Shown here piece after piece: positions 32,423 through 39,274 of a stretch of DNA of 45,313 bases; within the stretch, counting starts at the first letter, position 1; the number at the start of each line of letters is the position of its first letter. Origin of the DNA: Desulfobulbaceae bacterium (GTDB lineage: Bacteria > Desulfobacterota > Desulfobulbia > Desulfobulbales > Desulfocapsaceae); assembly GCA_019163335.1 (NCBI GenBank), contig JAFLKM010000060.1, positions 1 through 45,313 on the forward strand, given 5' to 3'. The notes under the pieces are model-generated. The model saw only the letters and a program-made list of their open reading frames with translations, had not been told where the DNA came from and searched no databases. Made by a program: the position numbers and the translations under genes.

Positions 32423-33403
32423 CTAATTACCCTGCGATATGCGATTCTTTCCGGCCTTGAAAAAGGCCCGCAAACCATCAAGGACAATGCCGGCTTGCTG
32501 AATTCTTGCCAGATCGTCGTCATTGCTTACGACAATGCCGTCAAAAAGGGCGTGAATCCCATCGGATTCGGGAAGATTGAAGGCATCATCTTTCAGATCG
32601 ATATCATGGATGATTCCGGCAATCTGCCCGACCTCCGGATCATTGGCGCAAAAGCGTCTGGCCAGTACCTCAAAGGTACAAAGGTCCCCCTCGTGCGTAT
32701 ATTCAGCGGCAGGCATGTCAAAACGGACCTCATCCCTGCCGGGAGTATAATTTGAGGTGCGAACAAACTTAAAGGCAGCGTCGGGGGCAATATAGCGCTG
32801 AATCAGCCAGGCGCTGGCCATTCGATCCACATAGACATTGGCCCGGGTGACCCAGGTCTTGCCCTTCATTCCTTCTCTGTTCTCTTCGATCCTGGGTTCA
32901 GAAGAATGCAGGATACTTTTCTGCTGAAGGATGGTCTCCATATCTGCCAGAGCCGCCTCGACCTTGTCCCGTTCCGGGATGGGAAAGAAATCGATGGCCG
33001 CGATCCCGGCAAAACTCTTGCGCAATTTGGCCAACCCCGTCTTGTATTCAAAAAAGCTGGAACTCAACCCGGACTCGTTGAGACGGCATTGACTGTGCAA
33101 CTCGGTAAGTTCAATGGCGACGCGATCATAGTCACGTTTCCTCGCCTCACAAAACAGACTGATTACCTGGGCATCATCCAGCCCTTCACAAAACCGGGCC
33201 TCCAGAAGAATTGCCTCACCGCCGCCCTGGATAATCTCTTTGGCAATCCAGGTCAGGTCTTCGTAGGCCTGCTCATTCCGGGGCATGGCATACGCTGCCT
33301 GCTTGACCGGCACCGCCCCTATCTGCTGGAGTCGCCGCCAGATCTTGGCACGAAAGTACGTTGGTTTTGCAGGAATTTGATGAATAAGAAGCAGCCAGTC
33401 CAT
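32423..33403 (-). CDS. chrB: ChrB-type chromate resistance protein
   Basis: A 326-residue two-part protein. The N-terminal half (DWLLLIHQIPAKPTYFRAKIWRRL, GAVPVKQAAYAMP) is the ChrB N-terminal domain. The C-terminal half (TWVTRANVYVDRMASAWLIQRYI, AAFKFVR, DMPAAEYTHEGDLCTFEVL, HDIDLKDD) is the chromate-resistance exported-protein-like domain. ChrB is a chromate-responsive regulator or sensor of chromate operons. The usual ChrA transporter is not here. AAAGGA supports the start. Overlapping palindromes in its promoter suggest autoregulation. Confidence 0.9.
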   Translation of the reverse strand: MDWLLLIHQIPAKPTYFRAKIWRRLQQIGAVPVKQAAYAMPRNEQAYEDLTWIAKEIIQGGGEAILLEARFCEGLDDAQVISLFCEARKRDYDRVAIELTELHSQCRLNESGLSSSFFEYKTGLAKLRKSFAGIAAIDFFPIPERDKVEAALADMETILQQKSILHSSEPRIEENREGMKGKTWVTRANVYVDRMASAWLIQRYIAPDAAFKFVRTSNYTPGRDEVRFDMPAAEYTHEGDLCTFEVLARRFCANDPEVGQIAGIIHDIDLKDDAFNLPESDGIHALFDGIVVSNDDDLARIQQAGIVLDGLRAFFKAGKNRISQGN

Positions 33404-33419
33404 GACAATCCTTTTTATG

Positions 33420-33464
33420 GTTAATGTTATAATTAACATATAACATATGTTTTATATAAGTCAA
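33420..33464 (-). promoter_or_regulatory. chrB promoter with overlapping palindromes
   Basis: On the minus strand TTGACT (33459-33464) and TATGTT (33435-33440) are 18 bp apart, a good sigma-70 promoter. Over and just past the -10 are two overlapping inverted repeats, GTTAAT-N6-ATTAAC (33420-33437) and ATGTTA-N4-TAACAT (33424-33439), and ACATA-N5-TATGT (33436-33450). They are plausible operators; the regulator is not known. Confidence 0.6.
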
Positions 33465-33683
33465 GCAAATGAGTGAAAATAAATTTTCTTAGCCGCGCAA
33501 TCTTCACATACGAAGCGCCCATGCTCCCTAAAAAGACATCCAGCACTCTGCCCTATATCCGTCCGCAAAAAAATCCGTTGGAAATATCAAAATTGAACGC
33601 ATTTTGTTTAAATATTTCATAATTGTAAAACATTAAATATGCGACAATCTCGTAACACACCAAAATAACAGAACTTGTCACTA
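33465..33683. other. Divergent intergenic region between chrB and nifA
   Basis: No gene is visible. It is AT-rich toward the nifA promoter. I looked for NifA upstream activator sites of the form TGT-N10-ACA and found none that is exact. Confidence 0.5.
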
Positions 33684-33700
33684 TGGCATATTTTTTGCTA
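33684..33700 (+). promoter_or_regulatory. Sigma-54 (-24/-12) promoter of nifA
   Basis: TGGCATATTTTTTGCTA has GG at 33685-33686 and GC at 33697-33698, exactly 12 bases apart, matching the TGGCAC-N5-TTGC consensus of RpoN promoters. It lies about 60 bp before the nifA ATG. So nifA is itself under RpoN control. Confidence 0.85.
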
Positions 33701-33759
33701 GCTCCTATTATAATATCCAGACAACAAACACATCCTTTCGATGAAATAAGGGAGCAATC

Positions 33760-35430
33760 ATGGATCCACTTTTAGTCCCGGCCAATACCGGCGAAGCCCC
33801 CTCCCCGCTGGAGGCCTTAAAAATGCAGGCCTTATCCGAGATCTGCCAGCTCATTGGCGATGCCGTCCATCTCGATACAGCCCTGGCCAGAATCTTACAG
33901 ATTCTCCACGACATCCTGCGCATGGACCGGGCCACCCTCGTGCTTCTCGACCAGCACAAACAGCGTCTCGAGATCAGGGCGGCTTACGGGTTGACTTTTG
34001 AAGAGGAACAGCGGGGGATCTACGGTCTTACCGAGGGAATTTGCGGCCAGATTTTCCAGTCCGGCTCACCCTGTATCGTCCCGGACATTAACAGTGAGCC
34101 CCTGTTTCTCAATCGTACCGGCGCTCGAACCACCATCAACAAGGAACAGCTCTCCTTTATCGGAGTGCCGGTCCTGCTCGCCCAGAAGCCAGTCGGGGTC
34201 CTCACCGTGGACCGGCTCTTCGGCCCGGAGGTCTCCTTCAAGGAAGACGTCAGTTTTCTCAGTGTGCTGGCTACCCTTATCGGCCAGTTTCTCGCCCTCC
34301 ACCAGGCCATCGACCATAAGGAAAAAATGTTGGTGGAAGAGAACCGCTCCCTCAAGGCTGAGCTGCATGGACGGTTTAACCGTCATTATATCATCGGTCA
34401 GTCCCGCTCCATGCAGGAGGTCTTTACCACCATTGAGAAAGTGGCTCCCAGCCGGGCAACGGCCCTGCTCCTGGGTGAATCCGGAACCGGCAAGGAGCTG
34501 GTGGCTCGAGCCATCCATGAGGCCAGCCCGCGGAAGGAAAAAAACTTTGTCAAAATCAACTGCGCCGCCCTGCCTGAAAACCTTCTCGAGAGCGAGCTTT
34601 TCGGGCACGAGAAGGGTGCATTCACCGGAGCCACGGCCATTCGTGCCGGACGCTTTGAGCTGGCGGATGGCGGCACCATCTTCCTGGATGAGATCGGCGA
34701 GCTGCCGCTTTTGCTCCAGGCAAAGCTTCTTCGCGTTTTACAGGAGCAGCAGTTCGAACGGCTGGGCGGCACCCGGACACTGAAAGTCGATGTGCGCATC
34801 ATCGCCGCGACCAATATCAATCTTGGCGACGCCGTTGCCTCCGGGACCTTCCGCAACGATCTCTATTACCGGCTGAATGTCCTGCCTTTTCATCTGCCGC
34901 CGCTGCGGGAGCGTAAGAGCGACATTCCGATTCTGCTCAACCATTTCCTCTGCGCGAGCAATGAGCGCAACGACAAAAATGTGGAATTATCCCAGGAGGT
35001 GCTCGATTTTCTGATGCACTATAACTGGCCGGGAAATGTACGGGAGCTGCAGAATCTCATTGAACGCCTGGTTATTTTGACCGACAAGAGCATTCTTTAC
35101 GCAAGCGATCTCCCCAAAGAAATGACAGCTCCAACGACCCAGGAACTCCCGTCAAATGGCTCCTTCCGAAAATCCTATTTGGACCATGAGCGAAACACCG
35201 GCACAGGAGGCCACCTGCCCGCCCCGCCACGGGACTCAGCCTCGCGCAGCCCCCACTCTCTCGAGGAGCTGGAACGAGCCGAGATCGAAGCCGCCCTGAT
35301 CAGAAATGGCTGGGTTCAGGCCCGTGCCGCTCGGGAATTGGGGTTGACCCTGCGCCAGATCGGGTATCGAATCAAGAAATTCAATCTGCACCGACCGGAT
35401 TTTTCCTTGACCAGCTGGAGCGAAAGATAA
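33760..35430 (+). CDS. nifA: NifA-type sigma-54 activator (GAF-AAA-Fis)
   Basis: A 556-residue enhancer-binding protein. GAF domain about 22-180 ([30 protein letters not shown]), AAA+ domain about 208-435 with Walker A GESGTGKE near 240, the sigma-54 contact GAFTGA near 286, Walker [14 protein letters not shown], and a Fis-type helix-turn-helix near 510-545 ([30 protein letters not shown]). The C-terminal HTH with [12 protein letters not shown] matches NifA, and nifV lies downstream. GAF domains of NifA respond to nitrogen status or 2-oxoglutarate. The cysteines of O2-sensitive alpha-proteobacterial NifA are not evident in the linker. Confidence 0.92.
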   Translation: MDPLLVPANTGEAPSPLEALKMQALSEICQLIGDAVHLDTALARILQILHDILRMDRATLVLLDQHKQRLEIRAAYGLTFEEEQRGIYGLTEGICGQIFQSGSPCIVPDINSEPLFLNRTGARTTINKEQLSFIGVPVLLAQKPVGVLTVDRLFGPEVSFKEDVSFLSVLATLIGQFLALHQAIDHKEKMLVEENRSLKAELHGRFNRHYIIGQSRSMQEVFTTIEKVAPSRATALLLGESGTGKELVARAIHEASPRKEKNFVKINCAALPENLLESELFGHEKGAFTGATAIRAGRFELADGGTIFLDEIGELPLLLQAKLLRVLQEQQFERLGGTRTLKVDVRIIAATNINLGDAVASGTFRNDLYYRLNVLPFHLPPLRERKSDIPILLNHFLCASNERNDKNVELSQEVLDFLMHYNWPGNVRELQNLIERLVILTDKSILYASDLPKEMTAPTTQELPSNGSFRKSYLDHERNTGTGGHLPAPPRDSASRSPHSLEELERAEIEAALIRNGWVQARAARELGLTLRQIGYRIKKFNLHRPDFSLTSWSER

Positions 35431-35472
35431 AAAAAGATTTGGCAGCCAGACAAGATATGCGTAATATACAAT

Positions 35473-35550
35473 CCCCGACGAACGGGATTAGTGACTTACA
35501 GGAAAATTTCTTTAAAAAAACAAGAAACCTTCCTGTAAGTCACTAACTAT
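35473..35550 (+). repeat. Hairpin repeat family 1, copy C
   Basis: The head CCCCGACGAACGGGAT is followed by a 17-bp perfect stem (TTAGTGACTTACAGGAA and its complement) around an AT-rich loop. It lies between nifA and the unknown gene, in the same orientation as copy D after that gene. Confidence 0.75.
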
Positions 35551-35609
35551 CGTATCCATATTACTGCAAGCACCCACCATCAGACGTGCCAAGAAAAACC
35601 GGAATCCCC

Positions 35610-36920
35610 ATGAATCTCCTGGATGAAAAATCAATCTTTACCTCCATGCTTCAGGATGGCCCCTTTGCCGTCAACGATTTGCCTCCCGTTGCCCATCCCT
35701 TTTCTCAGGAAGCCAAAGCCTGGGTGCGAACCCTGCACCAGAATCAGTTGTTGAAGACCAAATATCGGGCCGTGCGCGGTCAGATTTTTGATTTTTTGGG
35801 AATCAGCTCCTTTAACGAGATCCTGATTTTGATCAAAAACCGCAAGCTGCGCGCAGAAACCACCCTTCGCTGCCAAATCCTTCTGGGCAAGATGTTTGCC
35901 TTGAACGGTGTCAGCCATGACATTGGCCGCTATCTGCACGACTATGCCCGCACTGCCGACGATGTAGTCAACTCCTTGCGGGCCAAGGTTCTGGCCCCCT
36001 ACCGCTCCCATATCGAGACCACCAATGAGATTGAAACCACCCATGATCCGGTGGCTCTCCTCCTTATCATCTTTGACGAGCGCTTTCACCGCAAGGCCCG
36101 CTTTGAGGCCAAACGTAAGCTGGTGCTGATGAATCTGGCCGGCTCCATCGACCAGCGGGAACGAGAGACCGACATTGAAACCAAGTTTTCCGATTTCCTC
36201 AGATTCTTAAACGCTCACGTCTGGAGCCCCAGTCTCAAGATCGGCGACCTGCAGATTCGCTACCTGCACAGTCGCCACAGCCCCGATGATTTCAGTTGTC
36301 AGGAGGTACGGGTCCTCTCCGAAGAACAGGCCCGGTCTGTAACACTTGCACCAGGGGAGAAACTGACCCTGATCAAGCGCCGCAGCTTCAGCAGCCAGAA
36401 CCGGGAGATCCCGATCTATGTTACCATCCGGAAGAAGCCGCCATCTGCAAAGGTCCTTAAACTGCTTCGCAAAAACGAAAAGAATCCAGCCACAGCCGTT
36501 GATGATGAGCTGGGACTGATGGCCGTGGTCAACTCGGTGAGCGATGTGAAATGCTTTATCCGGCACCTGACCCGCAGCACCGTCCAGGCAGGTTCGTTCA
36601 TGACCCTTGAAGATATCTCTGACACCCTCACCGGCGGCGAGTACGCGGGCACCTCCATGGGCAGTTCCGGGAAAACCCCGATGCTGAAGTTTTTCGCAAG
36701 GTTGGGCGGGATGCGGGTGGAATTTATTATCCACACCAACCGTTCCTATCTCAACTATATCTACCAGCGTGATGTGGCCCATGATGAATATGAGGTCAAG
36801 CGGATTTTTGACACCGGCGTTGCCGAATTTCTTTTTCCAGGCGACATCTATCACCTGCAGATGGATGCTATCCGTACCGCCCAGATCAACTCGTTCCGCC
36901 GACAGATCGAACACATCTAG
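35610..36920 (+). CDS. Unrecognised conserved protein between nifA and nifV
   Basis: A 436-residue soluble protein. The N-terminal part is helical (FDFLGISSFNEILILIKNRK, GVSHDIGRYLHDYARTADDVV). The C-terminal 150 residues (ELGLMAVVNSVSDVKCFIRHL, SMGSSGKTPMLKFFARLGGMR, VEFIIHTNRSYLNYIYQRDV) have a pattern I find faintly RelA/SpoT- or nucleotidyltransferase-like: an ELG motif, a GSS turn and VEFIIHT. I would not name it. No signal or membrane segment. The ATG at 35610 is the likely start; the frame extends 8 codons upstream. It is flanked by direct copies C and D of the hairpin repeat. Confidence 0.7.
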   Translation: MNLLDEKSIFTSMLQDGPFAVNDLPPVAHPFSQEAKAWVRTLHQNQLLKTKYRAVRGQIFDFLGISSFNEILILIKNRKLRAETTLRCQILLGKMFALNGVSHDIGRYLHDYARTADDVVNSLRAKVLAPYRSHIETTNEIETTHDPVALLLIIFDERFHRKARFEAKRKLVLMNLAGSIDQRERETDIETKFSDFLRFLNAHVWSPSLKIGDLQIRYLHSRHSPDDFSCQEVRVLSEEQARSVTLAPGEKLTLIKRRSFSSQNREIPIYVTIRKKPPSAKVLKLLRKNEKNPATAVDDELGLMAVVNSVSDVKCFIRHLTRSTVQAGSFMTLEDISDTLTGGEYAGTSMGSSGKTPMLKFFARLGGMRVEFIIHTNRSYLNYIYQRDVAHDEYEVKRIFDTGVAEFLFPGDIYHLQMDAIRTAQINSFRRQIEHI

Positions 36921-36997
36921 CCCCGATGAACGGGACAAGCGCCTTTCGCAGATTATGCCCTTGTTAATAAACAAGAAAATAATCTACAAGACACTAA
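36921..36997 (+). repeat. Hairpin repeat family 1, copy D
   Basis: Begins on the first base after the stop of the unknown gene: CCCCGATGAACGGGACAAG, then GCCTTTCGCAGATTAT, a CTTGT-TAATAA-ACAAG loop and the partly complementary ATAATCTACAAG. It ends 25 bp before the nifV start. Confidence 0.75.
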
Positions 36998-37021
36998 GAC
37001 GACAACAAAACACAAACGATC

Positions 37022-38152
37022 ATGCCCACCCATACCTCCATCATCATCGACTCCACCCTTCGGGAAGGCGAACAGACGCCGGGAGTTCGCTTCAGCCAGG
37101 AAGATCGCTGCGCTATCATTGAGCAGCTCTGCCAAGTGGGGATCGAAGAGCTTGAACTGGGAATCGCCTCCGAAAAAAACGACCACCTGCCGGAGCTGTT
37201 CAATCTGGCCCGCGATATCATTGCTGAATCAGGCACGGACCAGCAGCTGGGACTGTGGTGCCGATGCCTTAAAGAGGATATCGCCTTTGCCGCAAGCTGC
37301 CGACCCGATGTCCTCTCGCTGTCAATCCCGGCCTCCGATCTGCATATCAGCGAACGTCTGCGAAAAGACCGCAAATGGATCCTGGACACCTTGCAAACCG
37401 CCGCGGCTCAGGCCAAAGACGCAGGAATCCCCTTTCTCTCCCTGGGATTGGAAGACGCCACCCGGGCCGACCCTGCCTTCCTCTGCCAGCTGGCCAACGC
37501 AGCGGCCGGCTGCGGCATCCAGCGCCTGCGCCTGGCCGACACAGTGGGAATTGCCTCCCCAGCCACCATCACCTCTTTGGTCCAGATGATCCGCCGGCAA
37601 TCAGGACTTCCCTGCGGCGTGCATACCCACAATGATTTCGGCATGGCCACCGCCAACGCCATTGCCGCCATCGACGCCGGCGCATCGTCCATTGACGCCA
37701 CCGTCCTTGGCCTGGGAGAACGGGCCGGCAACTGCCGTCTGGAAGAGGCAGCAGCCTTTCTCTGCCTGCAAAAGGGAAAAGAGCGCTATCAGATCAACCT
37801 TCTTTCCAGGCTCTGCCAGACCATCAGCAAGGCCGCCGGGATCACCATCGCCGGCAATCACCCCATAGTCGGCGCAGCCATCTTCACCTGTGAAACAGGT
37901 CTGCACCTGCATGGCCTGACTGTCAATCCCGACACCTACGAACCCTATCCGCCGGACAAGGTCGGGGCCACCCGCACCCTGCGTTTTGGGCACAAGAGCG
38001 GCAAACGAGCCCTTGGCAACCACCTCGCCGCCCTTGGTCATCCCGTTGATGACAGCATGGCGGACGCCCTCAACGAGCATCTGCGCACCACGCCTGACCT
38101 GCCCCCCCAAGGCCTCAGCAACCCTGAGCTGGTGAAGCTGACCACCCGATAA
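37022..38152 (+). CDS. nifV: Homocitrate synthase
   Basis: A 376-residue enzyme of the isopropylmalate/homocitrate synthase TIM-barrel family. It makes homocitrate, the organic ligand of the nitrogenase FeMo-cofactor. Motifs: DSTLREGEQTPGVRF, ELGIASEKN, THNDFGMATANAIAAIDAGA, GLGERAGNCRLEEAA, and the C-terminal GHKSGKRALGNHL. Length is typical of NifV and shorter than LeuA. Its position downstream of nifA argues for NifV over a lysine-pathway homocitrate synthase. Repeat copy D separates it from the gene before. Confidence 0.93.
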   Translation: MPTHTSIIIDSTLREGEQTPGVRFSQEDRCAIIEQLCQVGIEELELGIASEKNDHLPELFNLARDIIAESGTDQQLGLWCRCLKEDIAFAASCRPDVLSLSIPASDLHISERLRKDRKWILDTLQTAAAQAKDAGIPFLSLGLEDATRADPAFLCQLANAAAGCGIQRLRLADTVGIASPATITSLVQMIRRQSGLPCGVHTHNDFGMATANAIAAIDAGASSIDATVLGLGERAGNCRLEEAAAFLCLQKGKERYQINLLSRLCQTISKAAGITIAGNHPIVGAAIFTCETGLHLHGLTVNPDTYEPYPPDKVGATRTLRFGHKSGKRALGNHLAALGHPVDDSMADALNEHLRTTPDLPPQGLSNPELVKLTTR

Positions 38153-38308
38153 GCCAACCCTCAACCCCCGGCAGGCATAGAAATCAGATGAACAGAACAA
38201 CCGTGACACCTCTGCACGAGGTCTTCCATTGACTCCTACCGGCCAAAACAGATTTTTTGCAGCCCAAACCACATTCTTTCAGGAAGCTCATACTGAACCC
38301 AAGACCAT

Positions 38309-38989
38309 ATGATACATCGAATGCTTTCATTCTGGACGGAGGAAAAAAGCCTGAGTGTCTTCCTGGCACTTCTCGTCCTGCAAATCTTCGTCATCGCTCC
38401 GCTGTCGACAAGCAATCAGTTCTACCTGTATATGCTGAATGGACTTGTAGGCTCGCTCTTCCTGTTTTCCGGCGTGCTGACGTTAACCCATGATCGCCTC
38501 AGCCGCTGGATTGCCTCAGGCTTCATTGTGGCAGCCATGGTTTCCCGCTGGTTGGTGCTGTCAACCCCCTCCCACTGGATTCAGGTTGTAGACAGCACGA
38601 TCACGCTCTGTTTTGCCGCAGGACTCACCACTGTTGTACTGCACAATGTCTACAAAGAAGGTCCGATTTCCGGGCACCGGGTACGCGGTTCGGTGGCCGC
38701 CTATTTACTGCTTGGCTACCTTTTTGCCGCAGCGTATCGCCTGACCTATGACTTTATTCCCGAGGCTTTTACCATAAATACAACCCTGCTTGATCAGGGG
38801 CAAAACATCTCCGGGATCTTCATGTATTTCAGCCTCGTCACCCTCACCACAGTGGGTTTTGGGGATGTAACCGCCGTCCATCCTGTGGCAAGATCGCTGG
38901 TCACCCTCGAAGGCGTTGCCGGAACCCTCTATCCGGCCATTCTGATCGCACGACTGGTATCGCTGCACAGCGAGCATGCAAAGAAATAG
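38309..38989 (+). CDS. Potassium-channel-like membrane protein
   Basis: A 226-residue inner-membrane protein with about six hydrophobic segments. The last two flank a pore loop with the selectivity filter TLTTVGFGDVTAVHP, the K+ channel signature. Earlier segments (FLALLVLQIFVIAPL, GLVGSLFLFSGVLTLT) resemble a voltage-sensor-like or simple 6-TM layout, though few positive charges are regularly spaced. No RCK domain follows, so gating is unknown. It stands alone; the link to nifV upstream is probably incidental. Confidence 0.88.
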   Translation: MIHRMLSFWTEEKSLSVFLALLVLQIFVIAPLSTSNQFYLYMLNGLVGSLFLFSGVLTLTHDRLSRWIASGFIVAAMVSRWLVLSTPSHWIQVVDSTITLCFAAGLTTVVLHNVYKEGPISGHRVRGSVAAYLLLGYLFAAAYRLTYDFIPEAFTINTTLLDQGQNISGIFMYFSLVTLTTVGFGDVTAVHPVARSLVTLEGVAGTLYPAILIARLVSLHSEHAKK

Positions 38990-38991
38990 AA

Positions 38992-39017
38992 CAAGGGCCC
39001 GACAGCAAGGGCTCTTT
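38992..39017 (+). terminator. Possible weak terminator after the channel gene
   Basis: AAGGGCCC pairs with GGGCTCTT (one G-U) around a 7-base loop and a short T-run. The stem is modest. Confidence 0.4.
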
Positions 39018-39274
39018 CACAGCTAGTCAACCAATCGTCACCCCATCCCCACCCGCTCCCAGCGCCGTCCGAAGTAATCTCACATGGACTTTCTTCCCCG
39101 AAATTAATTCCTTATCACCCCTGGAAATGCCCCCTTCTTTTTGATACACCTTAATTAGAAGCAACAGCCGAACCATGCCCCATTGGCTCAAGATAGGAGC
39201 CCCGGCAAAGACTTCTATTCACCCTTGAAGCGAGTGAGATCATGCCCATACATGGGCATAAAGGAGCTGAGACC

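Noticed and set aside
33465-33683. NifA upstream activator sequence (TGT-N10-ACA)
   Set aside because: No exact match was found upstream of nifA; near matches fail at the second half-site.
9326-36997. The dispersed hairpin repeats as a CRISPR array
   Set aside because: Copies are kilobases apart, in both orientations and self-complementary over most of their length; no spacers or cas genes.
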